A stretch of 45,325 nt of DNA from Nitrososphaerales archaeon. GTDB lineage: Archaea > Thermoproteota > Nitrososphaeria > Nitrososphaerales > CADDZS01. The position numbers and the translations under genes were made by a program. Below the pieces are notes generated by a model that searched no databases, was not told the DNA's origin, and saw only the letters and a list, made by a program, of their open reading frames with translations. Positions 8,523 to 15,791 of this stretch are shown one piece after another. The stretch covers positions 1 through 45,325 of the forward strand of contig JASHOD010000006.1 in assembly GCA_030041295.1 (NCBI GenBank), in the 5' to 3' direction. Position 1 is the stretch's first letter, and each line of letters starts with the position of its first letter.

Positions 8523-9107
8523 GTGGGTAAATTGAAACGGTCGAGTTCAGGTTGGCCAATCACGAAGCCAAGGTTCATTTCATCGAAAGTTATGTACGAG
8601 TCTAAGAAAATGAGAGTGGAGAGACTCACCTTTTCGAAGAAAGGAGTGAAGAAGCCTCATCAAGTGGACGTCTTGGATTTCCCCGTTCCGCAAACCGTCG
8701 CAATTTTGCCGATCACAGATTTCGGTAACGTGATCCTTGAAAGACACTTTAGATACGCCCCAAGAGAGGAAGTCTTAGAGATTCCAGCTGGGTGGATGGA
8801 GAAAGGAGAAAGATCTGTTGATGCGGCAAAGAGAGAGCTCGAGGAAGAAACAGGATTTCTATCAACGAAGATCATTGAACTTGGTTCGATGTATCCATCA
8901 ACTGGTTACAGCACTGAGGAACTCTTTCTCTTTCTCGCCCATGTGAAGGAGAGCGCAAAAGGAAAGCAACAACTGGAAAAGGGCGAGGAGATCTCGCTTG
9001 TTAGTTACTCGAGAGATCGAGTCCTGAATATGATCAAGACAGGTAAAATCAGAGATCCGATGACAATCTGCGCTGCATTTCGTGCTTCATTAAGAGGGCT
9101 CTATTAG
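8523..9107 (+). CDS. NUDIX hydrolase, ADP-ribose pyrophosphatase-like
   Basis: Hydrolyses a nucleoside diphosphate linked to another group. It has 194 residues. The Nudix box is complete, running from G90 through E96 to REL-EEETGF at 104-112, and fits GX5EX7REUXEEXGU. The preceding stretch VILERHFRYAPREEVLEIPAG is characteristic of the ADP-ribose/ADP-sugar pyrophosphatase subgroup, where EIPAG contributes to the dimer and active site. The start is GTG at 8523, with an upstream TATA box. Its stop overlaps the end of convergent kbl by 4 bases. The substrate is inferred from family resemblance only. Confidence 0.88.
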   Translation: MGKLKRSSSGWPITKPRFISSKVMYESKKMRVERLTFSKKGVKKPHQVDVLDFPVPQTVAILPITDFGNVILERHFRYAPREEVLEIPAGWMEKGERSVDAAKRELEEETGFLSTKIIELGSMYPSTGYSTEELFLFLAHVKESAKGKQQLEKGEEISLVSYSRDRVLNMIKTGKIRDPMTICAAFRASLRGLY

Positions 9108-10306
9108 ATGAGTCCGATCTTCTTTCCACTTTTTTGAAAGACGTCGAGTGCAAAATCAAGATCTTCTTTCGAGTGAGCCGCTGTCACTATAGTCCTTATC
9201 CTTGCTCTGTTTCTAGCGACCATTGGATAGATTATCGGCAGCACAAATACACCGCCTGCAAATGCTTCTTGTGCGAGGCTTTGAGCAACCGAACTTTCGC
9301 CGCACATTATAGGAGTGATAGGAGTTTCGCTTTGCCCGGTATCGAACCCTGCGTCTTTTAGCCCCTTCTTGAAGTATCTCGCGTTGTCCCATAACCTTTG
9401 GACAATGCTTGGGTCAGACTCAATAAGTCTGATCGCGGCTATGCACGCGCCAACCACAGCGGGAGGATGGGAACCCGACAAGAGATAGGGCCTCACCTTG
9501 TTCAGCAGGTATTCCTTCAGAGTGTGACTACCAACGACATAACCGCCAACGACTCCGAACGCCTTTGAGAAAGTCCCCATCTCGATATCGACCTTGCCCT
9601 CAAGCTTGAAGTGATTCACAATCCCGCGGCCGTTTTCCCCGAGTACGCCATCGCCGTGAGCGTCGTCGACGTAGACCATTGCCCCAAAATCCTTTGCAAT
9701 CTTTGTAATTTTGTCGAGCGGAGCGATATCCCCGTCCATGGAGAATACCCCGTCAGTTATAACGAGAATTCTTCTTGATCCAGATGCGTTCAGATCAAGT
9801 ACTTTAGTTAGGTCTTCCATGTCTATGTGCTTGTAGACGACACGTTTTGCGGCCGTTAACCTGCACCCGTCGATGATACTTCCGTGATTTAGCTCATCGG
9901 AGATTATCAGGTCTCCTTCTTCCACGAGCTGTTGGATGCAACCCGCATTAGTTACAAATCCGCTTTGAAAAACTATCGAATCTTCGACGCCCTTGAAATT
10001 GGCGAGTATTCGTTCGAGATCAAGGTGTATTTTCATGGTACCTGCAATGACCCTGACGGAGCCCGAACCGGCTCCGTATTCTTCTACGGCGCGTATTGCA
10101 GCTTCTTTCAATTTCGGATGATTTGCGAGCCCGAGATAGTTGTTAGAGCAAAGAACAACAACGTCTTTCTTTCCGTCGACCGAGGTCCTCGGCTGCGACG
10201 GCCCGTCGAGCTCGTGGACCTTCCAATCAAGATCAGCCTGCTTGAGACGTTCAATCTCACGTTCCATGAATGATTGGGTAGCTTCACGGTTAACATTGGC
10301 TTGCAT
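9104..10306 (-). CDS. kbl: Glycine C-acetyltransferase (2-amino-3-ketobutyrate CoA ligase)
   Basis: PLP-dependent alpha-oxoamine synthase of 400 residues. The PLP lysine is K248 in GTFSKAFGVVGGYVVGS. The cofactor-binding DDAHGDGVLGENGRG begins at 214, SDELNHGSIIDGCRL is near 136-150, and the C-terminal strand RARIRTIVTAAHSKEDLD is Kbl-like. Kbl converts glycine plus acetyl-CoA to 2-amino-3-oxobutyrate and, in reverse, serves threonine breakdown. The close relative BioF (biotin synthesis) has the same fold; the SIIDG and KVRPYLLSGSHPP patterns favour Kbl, and no bio genes are nearby. No threonine dehydrogenase gene is adjacent either. It lies downstream of gdhA in the same direction, separated by a strong hairpin. 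Confidence 0.82.
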   Translation of the reverse strand: MQANVNREATQSFMEREIERLKQADLDWKVHELDGPSQPRTSVDGKKDVVVLCSNNYLGLANHPKLKEAAIRAVEEYGAGSGSVRVIAGTMKIHLDLERILANFKGVEDSIVFQSGFVTNAGCIQQLVEEGDLIISDELNHGSIIDGCRLTAAKRVVYKHIDMEDLTKVLDLNASGSRRILVITDGVFSMDGDIAPLDKITKIAKDFGAMVYVDDAHGDGVLGENGRGIVNHFKLEGKVDIEMGTFSKAFGVVGGYVVGSHTLKEYLLNKVRPYLLSGSHPPAVVGACIAAIRLIESDPSIVQRLWDNARYFKKGLKDAGFDTGQSETPITPIMCGESSVAQSLAQEAFAGGVFVLPIIYPMVARNRARIRTIVTAAHSKEDLDFALDVFQKSGKKIGLI

Positions 10307-10403
10307 GAATTACTCTAACGTCAGCAGTGATAGAAAAATATTGTTTAGATAATCAAGGGAAAAAGTCAGAGAGGAAGATAGGCAAGATAAAATAAGAGGG
10401 ATT

Positions 10404-10448
10404 GTGCTTGCGAAGAATAGATTTTGATTCTACTATTCTCGCAAGCAT
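10404..10448 (-). terminator. Long hairpin between gdhA and kbl
   Basis: The arm at 10405-10420 pairs with 10433-10447 in a 15-bp stem with one bulged A, an outer G-T wobble and a 12-base loop. It lies 19 bases past the gdhA stop. On the minus strand it is followed by a T-rich run (CTCTTATTTTATC). It could act as a terminator, as a processing or stability element, or form part of the kbl leader. Confidence 0.55.
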
Positions 10449-10466
10449 GTAGTTTTTTGTTGTCCT

Positions 10467-11780
10467 TTACGGCCAGATGCCCAGGAGTTTGATAGCGTCG
10501 GCAACTCTTTGAATTGCGATTGCCAAGGCGCCTGAACGCATAGCGACATTGTATTTCTTTGAGGTTTGATACGCCGCATTAAATGCTGAGACCATTTTCT
10601 GCTCTAGTTGTGCGTTGACCTGTTCCTCGGCCCAGTGCTGCCGATTCAGATTCTGCACCCACTCAAGATAGCTTACTGTTACGCCACCGGCATTCGCAAG
10701 GATATCCGGAACAACCAGAACTTTGTTTCTCTCGAGTACCTTGTCTGCTTCTGGCGTTGTTGGTCCATTCGCAGCTTCGGAGATGATCTTGGCTTTTACG
10801 TTTCCTGCGTTGTCTGCAGTGATTGAGTTTTCGAGAGCAGCTGGGATTAGAATGTCGACATCTAATTCCAATAGTTTCTCGGCGTCGATCTCCTCAGTTC
10901 CCTGCAGTCCCTTAACAGAGCCCGTCTTCTCTTTATGCCGAAGAGTCTGCGCTGAATCAAGTCCATTCTTTGAATAAATTGCCCCTGAGGAGTCCGAAGC
11001 GGCAACGACTTTCACTCCCAATTCTTGGAGGAAAACGGCCGACCAGGAACCTGCGTTTCCATATCCTTGTATTGCGGCGGTAGCGCCTTTCAAAGGTATA
11101 TTGAGTTCCTTTGCAGCCTCTCTTGCGCAAATAATGCAGCCGCGGGCAGTTGAATTGTTTCTGCCTTCCGATCCGCCGAGGGCAATTGGCTTTCCCGTCA
11201 CGACCTCCGGAACCTGATAACCCTTAATCTGCGAATACGTGTCCAAAATCCAGGACATTGTCTGGGAGTCCGTATAAACATCGGGGGCAGGAACATCACG
11301 GTATGGACCAATGAAATCGGCGATCATCGCCGTGTATCTTCTTGTGACAGCTTCTTTTTCTGCCATTGACATGTTCTTCGGATCGCAAATCACGCCGCCT
11401 TTTGCCCCGCCGTAGGGAATGTCGACCACTGAACATTTCCAGGTCATCCATGTCGCGAGAGCTTTAACCTCGTCCAAAGTTACATTAGGATGGTATCTAA
11501 TTCCGCCCTTGAAGGGTCCCCTCGCGTCGTTGAACTGGACCCGGTACCCCTGAAAGTTTTTGACGTGTCCGTTGTCCATTCTGACGGGCAAGGACACACT
11601 CAAAATTCTCTTTGGATATCTCAGCATCTCGTGGACATCAGGGTCGAGTTTGATTATACTCGCGGTCGATTCTAATTGCTTCATGGCGTTTTCATATGGA
11701 TTTGATTCCTTACTGGTAGACAATTTTCTTTCGATCACTTTCTCAATTGTTGTTAGTCGGATACGATCCCTTACCCCCAT
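10467..11780 (-). CDS. gdhA: Glutamate dehydrogenase
   Basis: Reversible oxidative deamination of glutamate to 2-oxoglutarate and ammonia. It has 437 residues, a normal hexameric-GDH length. The catalytic lysine is K127 in PYGGAKGGVICDP. The substrate-site lysine region is GPFKGGIRYHPN (88-99). The dinucleotide-binding loop is IQGYGNAGSW (237-246), with NNSTARG before it. Coenzyme preference (NAD or NADP) cannot be decided by eye. The ATG at 11780 has a TATA box 58-68 bases upstream, so a leader of about 35 bases is expected. It shares orientation with pgk and gap upstream. Metabolically it receives the glutamate produced by the Hut pathway. Confidence 0.95.
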   Translation of the reverse strand: MGVRDRIRLTTIEKVIERKLSTSKESNPYENAMKQLESTASIIKLDPDVHEMLRYPKRILSVSLPVRMDNGHVKNFQGYRVQFNDARGPFKGGIRYHPNVTLDEVKALATWMTWKCSVVDIPYGGAKGGVICDPKNMSMAEKEAVTRRYTAMIADFIGPYRDVPAPDVYTDSQTMSWILDTYSQIKGYQVPEVVTGKPIALGGSEGRNNSTARGCIICAREAAKELNIPLKGATAAIQGYGNAGSWSAVFLQELGVKVVAASDSSGAIYSKNGLDSAQTLRHKEKTGSVKGLQGTEEIDAEKLLELDVDILIPAALENSITADNAGNVKAKIISEAANGPTTPEADKVLERNKVLVVPDILANAGGVTVSYLEWVQNLNRQHWAEEQVNAQLEQKMVSAFNAAYQTSKKYNVAMRSGALAIAIQRVADAIKLLGIWP

Positions 11781-11836
11781 AGTATGATAGCTGGAATGAT
11801 GGAAGAAAGGAGCGCAGTGGAAATTCTGAGGGGTTA

Positions 11837-11848
11837 GGATATTTAAGG
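11837..11848 (-). promoter_or_regulatory. TATA box for gdhA
   Basis: On the minus strand CCTTAAATATCC, just downstream of the gap stop, predicts a start near 11815. This implies that gdhA has its own promoter rather than depending only on read-through from gap. Confidence 0.45.
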
Positions 11849-11872
11849 AAAGATTAGCGGCCGAGGAGGCGT

Positions 11873-12892
11873 CTACAAGAAGATTCCTAATGCCCGATTG
11901 GTCATTGAGATTGACTCTTCGCGACTTTCTTGTCCGGCTATTGCTCTCACGGCATCGATATTCTCCGGAATTACTATGGCTTCTTGGTGAACCGCCATGA
12001 ACATGTAAGCTTCGTCATCTATGACTTTTACCGAATCTTTCCACACGACAGACTCGTATATGTCATTACGGGGCCGTCCAATTTCTCTTGCATAATCGAC
12101 AACATTGGCAGTAGACTTGTACCCGTCTTCTCCGCTGTCCACGAGCATTACACGATGAGTTTTTGCGAACTCCTCAATTATCTTGTCTTCTGAGATGCTC
12201 TTTTCCTTAAGAGAGACGATCAACGAATGAAGATGCATGTGAGTTGTCGGGATTTTAAGAGCCATTGTTATTACCGGAAAATTAGGCAGAACCGTATTCA
12301 CGTCAGGTCCGTGATGAGATGGTATGGTCGCAGGATCTAGGACAACGGCATCTATCGGCCCTTTTTTTATTTCATCCGGATCAGCGGCTCTTCTTGCAAT
12401 AACCACCCGCGCTTTGGTCACTCCAAAGCTTTCATCCAAGGAATTGAGAACTCTGCACAAACCAGTCGTGTTGCAGGAGACGACTCTCACAAACTGCCTG
12501 CCCTTGGCTTTCTCGTAGTTGCATTGCGCAACGAAAGAGAGACCGGCAACCTCATGCTCCTCACCACCTTGGAAAATAGCTTTCTTTCCAAGTGAGGAAT
12601 ACATTGCCTTGTTTGCTGCCCCTATTTCATCAGGGGTGGCGTCAATTATTACATCCGCTTCCGCTGACATGTCCTTCGAAAGACCGGAGCATGAGACCTT
12701 GGCCTTTTCGAATGCCTTGACGGCTCTGTCGTCCGCCGCAAAGACTTTGTACCCCTTTTGGAGAGCCATTTTCGCTTTGTAGTCGGGCCGGGTCTTTGCC
12801 ACTCCAACAAGCACCATATCCCTCTGCAGGGCGACCGCGTCCGCTACTCTTCTTCCTATCACATTGTATCCGTTCACTGCTACTTTGATCAT
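11873..12892 (-). CDS. gap: Glyceraldehyde-3-phosphate dehydrogenase, archaeal type II
   Basis: Phosphorylating GAPDH of the archaeal type (339 residues). It interconverts glyceraldehyde-3-phosphate and 1,3-bisphosphoglycerate and is likely used mainly in gluconeogenesis. The N-terminal Rossmann strand is IKVAVNGYNVIGRRVADAV. The catalytic cysteine is C140 in VVSCNTTGLCR, and the archaeal motif HMHLHSL follows. Its ATG overlaps the pgk stop by 4 bases, so translation is probably coupled. gdhA follows 92 bases later with its own TATA box. Confidence 0.95.
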   Translation of the reverse strand: MIKVAVNGYNVIGRRVADAVALQRDMVLVGVAKTRPDYKAKMALQKGYKVFAADDRAVKAFEKAKVSCSGLSKDMSAEADVIIDATPDEIGAANKAMYSSLGKKAIFQGGEEHEVAGLSFVAQCNYEKAKGRQFVRVVSCNTTGLCRVLNSLDESFGVTKARVVIARRAADPDEIKKGPIDAVVLDPATIPSHHGPDVNTVLPNFPVITMALKIPTTHMHLHSLIVSLKEKSISEDKIIEEFAKTHRVMLVDSGEDGYKSTANVVDYAREIGRPRNDIYESVVWKDSVKVIDDEAYMFMAVHQEAIVIPENIDAVRAIAGQESREESISMTNRALGIFL

Positions 12893-14088
12893 TTCTTCAA
12901 CTTCGCCTCATATCTATCAAGAGCCTCCATAAGTGGGAGGTGTTTTCCGGCGAGGAACAGTACCAGAGCTCCTCCAGCCGTACTTACATGATCAATCCAT
13001 TCCTTTATTCCGAACCTTTCCAGTGCTGCACTCAAGTGGCCACCGCTGATTATTGTCGTGCCGAACGAAGAGGCCATTGCTCTTAGAAGCATCTCGGTGC
13101 CAAGCCCGAACTTTGGATCTTCAAAAAGTCCGGGAGGACCGCTCATGAACACGGTTCCGCTGCTTCTTATGATTCTCGAATAATGGTCTATTGTACTCGA
13201 ACCTATATCGAATGATTTTGTATGCGGGTTTAGTTCACTGACAGGTATTTCCTTGCGTTCGCCGTTGGAGTGGATAGCCACGTCAATTGGTAATTCAAAG
13301 GTATCAGGATAATCGGACATCAACCCGGCTGCTCGACCAACGAGCTGTTGTTCTTTATCGAGTCCGATGTCGTAATCGATTTTCCTAGCTGCCTTCAAGA
13401 AAACGCTAGCAATCAATCCGCAGAGCAAAACTCGATCTGCCTTCTTGTTAGCAATTAGAGTGTCAATCGCTTCTAGCCGATCGGTAACCTTTGCACCGCC
13501 TAACACAGTGGTGAATGGAGCTTTCGAGACTAGAGCGATATTCTTGAGTGCTTTCAGTTCCTTGCTTACTAAGCGACCGGCGCATGTAGGCATGAGGTAC
13601 GAAAATCCAACTATGGAAGGATGCGCCCTATGGGCAGTCGGAAACGCGTCTAACACGCAAGCGTCAAAATGGCTGTGGAGCTTCTGAACTAGGACAGTTT
13701 TCGAGGCAGCCTCAGGGGAGAACTCCATATTTTCCTCAGCCGTGAATCTCAAGTTATCGAGAAGCAGAACTTCGCCCGTCTGGAGCGACTCTATTTCCCT
13801 TATTGCAGCAGGGCCAAAGATATCGTTCGCAAACTTTACTTTCTTTCCCAGGATCTTAGAAAGAGCTTCTGAGTGCTGCTCCATGCCAATGTAATCATCT
13901 CGGCCAACTCTTCCCTGATGCGAGCCGATAACGACCTTCGAGGCCGAGAGATCTCTAACGGTAACGGCAGCTTCCTGAATCCTGTTAAGTTCCATCAGTT
14001 TGCATGATAAAGGATCAATAGGAGTATTCATGTCGACACGAAGGAAGACCGTCTTTCCCTTGATAGGAAGGTCCTCGATTGTCAGCAT
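12889..14088 (-). CDS. pgk: Phosphoglycerate kinase
   Basis: Transfers phosphate between 1,3-bisphosphoglycerate and ADP. From the ATG at 14088 the protein has 399 residues. Motifs are KTVFLRVDMNTPID at the N-terminus, GSHQGRVGRDDY, LDNLRFTAEE, the hinge-region TVLGGAKVTDR, the nucleotide-site SGPPGLFEDPKFGLGT and GGHLSAALERFG. An in-frame TTG at 14145 would add 19 residues with no resemblance to the family; the ATG is preferred. Boxes at about 14163-14172 and 14126-14133 are both possible promoters. It forms a two-gene operon with gap, with 4 bases of overlap. Confidence 0.94.
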   Translation of the reverse strand: MLTIEDLPIKGKTVFLRVDMNTPIDPLSCKLMELNRIQEAAVTVRDLSASKVVIGSHQGRVGRDDYIGMEQHSEALSKILGKKVKFANDIFGPAAIREIESLQTGEVLLLDNLRFTAEENMEFSPEAASKTVLVQKLHSHFDACVLDAFPTAHRAHPSIVGFSYLMPTCAGRLVSKELKALKNIALVSKAPFTTVLGGAKVTDRLEAIDTLIANKKADRVLLCGLIASVFLKAARKIDYDIGLDKEQQLVGRAAGLMSDYPDTFELPIDVAIHSNGERKEIPVSELNPHTKSFDIGSSTIDHYSRIIRSSGTVFMSGPPGLFEDPKFGLGTEMLLRAMASSFGTTIISGGHLSAALERFGIKEWIDHVSTAGGALVLFLAGKHLPLMEALDRYEAKLKK

Positions 14089-14205
14089 CTGGTGCGTGCA
14101 GCAAATAACATTTGGACTCGCGCCCGTATAACCCTTGTGATCCAAACAAATAGGCGTTGTTCATTCTATAGCAGATGAATGGAGAAACGAACTTTGAACT
14201 ACGGA

Positions 14206-14511
14206 TCAGTAATTATCTTCGATGTATTGCAACCAACTTCTGTACGTGAACTCTGCGATTTCCATGTCCTTGTCCCTAATTTGATTATCTTGCTCGACTT
14301 GCACTTTGTGGAAGGCAATCTTATCCTGTCGTATTGTCCCATGCATTATTACTCTAGGCGGAGAGCTGTCTTCCCACCCCTTCTCTAAAGCTTCGGGGAA
14401 GGCCGGAACGAACGAAAGAGTAATGTCACCAGCTCGCTCTTCCAGATCATATCCACCCTGCTGATCGACATATTTCCTTAGCTTGGAGAGAGTCACTTCG
14501 AGCTTTGACAA
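14206..14511 (-). CDS. Hypothetical protein (101 aa)
   Basis: Family not recognised. It is an acidic, soluble protein with no cysteines and no membrane segment. It begins with a helix (LEVTLSKLRKYVDQ), then strands DITLSFVPAFP and PRVIMHGTIRQDKIAFHKVQVEQD, and ends with a helix ending in SWLQYIEDNY, suggesting a small alpha/beta domain. The start is TTG at 14511. A sequence identical over 12 bases to the promoter region of the neighbouring 184-residue gene (14572-14583) lies about 60 bases upstream, and another AT-rich box is at 14536-14545. Confidence 0.6.
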   Translation of the reverse strand: MSKLEVTLSKLRKYVDQQGGYDLEERAGDITLSFVPAFPEALEKGWEDSSPPRVIMHGTIRQDKIAFHKVQVEQDNQIRDKDMEIAEFTYRSWLQYIEDNY

Positions 14512-14550
14512 AGAATTGTAATCAAATTAACTTATCAAGCTTTTAACGCT

Positions 14551-14568
14551 ATAACAAACTCGATATCG
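14551..14568 (-). repeat. Left copy of an 18-base inverted repeat
   Basis: On the minus strand CGATATCGAGTTTGTTAT matches plus-strand 15774-15791 at 17 of 18 bases. The similarity extends more weakly to about 33 bases (25 matches). The core CGATATCG is itself palindromic. The two copies bracket 1.24 kb. Confidence 0.6.
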
Positions 14569-14571
14569 AAC

Positions 14572-14583
14572 TCGACTTATAGC
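14572..14583 (-). promoter_or_regulatory. Shared promoter-like 12-mer, copy 1
   Basis: AGCTATAAGTCG on the minus strand, upstream of the 101-residue gene. The same 12 bases occur at 15182-15193 upstream of the 184-residue gene. It contains a TATA-like core. Confidence 0.4.
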
Positions 14584-14592
14584 TCCTTTGCC

Positions 14593-15147
14593 CTACCCGC
14601 TTGTGGTATTCCTAATCGGTCTGGATCGTTCCAAGATCTGTCCTGTTGTCGGTCTCGCTAATTCACCATTCTTCAAATTAGAAACCGAGAGACTTCCCGT
14701 GAACTCCGCGCTAGGTTCCTTCCAATTGTTCCTGTACATATCGGCATCTTTTGCCGTGCCCTCAAAGAAGTAATCGTTCCACTCCCGGCATAAGAAATAA
14801 GCGTCGCGCATGTAACCGGAGCTGATCGGATATCTTGGAAGATCGTACCTCACAACTACGTAACTGTACTGGGTTTTCTTCAAAGATTCGTTCCAGAAGG
14901 GTCGCCTTTCAAAAAAGCCGAGTTGTACCAGAGGTTCCAATACATACCAGTAAAAGTTAGCACGGTTGTAGATTTTCTTCTTGTGCATTTTCTTCGAGAG
15001 TTCAGACACTGCGTTGGTGCTCATCCTGTTGCCACGGTTCCTCATTTCCGAAGCTAGCTCTTGGAAAGCCTGATAGGATTTTGGAGAAGGGAACAGATCC
15101 GAAATATGTCGTATCGGCTTCAGGCTCTTTATTCCTCTGGATCCCAT
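14593..15147 (-). CDS. Hypothetical protein (184 aa)
   Basis: Family not recognised. It is basic in its first half (RHISDLFPSPKSYQAF, KKMHKKKIYNRANFYWYVLEPLVQLGFFERRPFW). The helix-turn pattern NFYWYVLEPLVQLGFFERR followed by a strand pair (SYVVVRYDLPRYPI) resembles a winged-helix reader head, but this is inference. The C-terminal third is polar and probably disordered. There is no membrane segment and no zinc site. A TATA-like element at 15184-15192 fits the ATG at 15147. It lies inside the segment bracketed by the inverted repeat 14551-14568/15774-15791. Confidence 0.6.
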   Translation of the reverse strand: MGSRGIKSLKPIRHISDLFPSPKSYQAFQELASEMRNRGNRMSTNAVSELSKKMHKKKIYNRANFYWYVLEPLVQLGFFERRPFWNESLKKTQYSYVVVRYDLPRYPISSGYMRDAYFLCREWNDYFFEGTAKDADMYRNNWKEPSAEFTGSLSVSNLKNGELARPTTGQILERSRPIRNTTSG

Positions 15148-15181
15148 TTTGTGATATGACAGATTTTGAATATCGCAGGTC

Positions 15182-15193
15182 CGACTTATAGCT
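15182..15193 (-). promoter_or_regulatory. Shared promoter-like 12-mer, copy 2
   Basis: AGCTATAAGTCG on the minus strand, identical to 14572-14583. It lies about 40 bases upstream of the ATG at 15147, where a TATA box would give a short leader. Confidence 0.45.
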
Positions 15194-15564
15194 ACTGAAT
15201 CTCAGAAGTTCGACAAGAATATTCATTTTATTTGCTCGATTAGCAAGCACCTTAGTCAATCAAGGTTGTGGAAACCATCAAATTCGCCATGGATGACTGA
15301 TACTTTTTCATTCCGGTACCTAGGGGTCAGAGCGTTAAAACCATACGGATGTACCGAAAGATCACTTTGTACAAAGCGCACGGCGGCTCGCTACCAATTT
15401 GAAACATACTTTTTTCTGAAGGAAAAAATTTGCTAGATTTCTTTTCCGAGCCAAAATGAGCCCTTTGACATCCTTCATCCCAAAAGGGAGGCCAGCCTGT
15501 TATAGGGCTGCGACACCTAGGTAGCCAGGTCGACCTATTTTCAGGCATCAAAATCCTACAGATT

Positions 15565-15734
15565 TTATTTTTCGGCACTTCCGAGCGATTCGCCACAAAC
15601 TGGACAAAAAGATAGCTGCGGCAGAAGTTTCAGAATCAGCTCATGATGCTTGTCCAGTTTCGCCTGCTTTGATTCATATTTCTTAGGCAGCTTTTGATGT
15701 CACGGCCGTTGTTCGCTTTAAGCTCAGAAAGCAT
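15565..15734 (-). pseudogene. Small zinc-finger protein with a one-base frameshift
   Basis: From the ATG at 15734 the frame reads MLSELKANNGRDIK. It then breaks at a run of four A. In the next frame, KLPKKYESKQAKLDKH is followed by HELILKLLPQLSFCPVCG and ESLGSAEK before a stop at 15565. One extra A restores a single 56-residue frame. The continuous sense of both halves, with a basic coiled helix followed by a half zinc knuckle CPVCG, argues that this is or was a real gene. A TATA-like GATATTTAG lies roughly 30 bases upstream of the ATG. The break may be a genuine mutation, a programmed shift, or a sequencing error at the homopolymer. Function is unknown. Confidence 0.45.
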
Positions 15735-15773
15735 AGTAAAATATTGTCAGCTATTCAAACTAAATATCGTGTC

Positions 15774-15791
15774 CGATATCGAGTTTGCTAT
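15774..15791 (+). repeat. Right copy of an 18-base inverted repeat
   Basis: CGATATCGAGTTTGCTAT, matching the reverse complement of 14551-14568 with one mismatch. It overlaps the stop codon of the TackOD1 gene and lies 40-57 bases upstream of the small zinc-finger frame. Confidence 0.6.

Larger units (their letters stand above)
15148..15787. other. 640-base region without an intact gene
   Basis: Holds the promoter of the 184-residue gene (15182-15193), a probable frameshifted mini-gene at 15565-15734, and the right copy of the inverted repeat at 15774-15791, which runs over the stop codon of the next gene. Open frames elsewhere in it, such as 15327-15596 on the minus strand, have no protein-like pattern. 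I see no tRNA or CRISPR in it. Confidence 0.6.

Noticed and set aside
15327-15596. 89-codon minus-strand frame in the 14.5-15.8 kb gap
   Set aside because: Composition (many Pro, Trp, Ser, Cys in no pattern) is unlike a folded protein, and it overlaps the better-supported zinc-finger frame.
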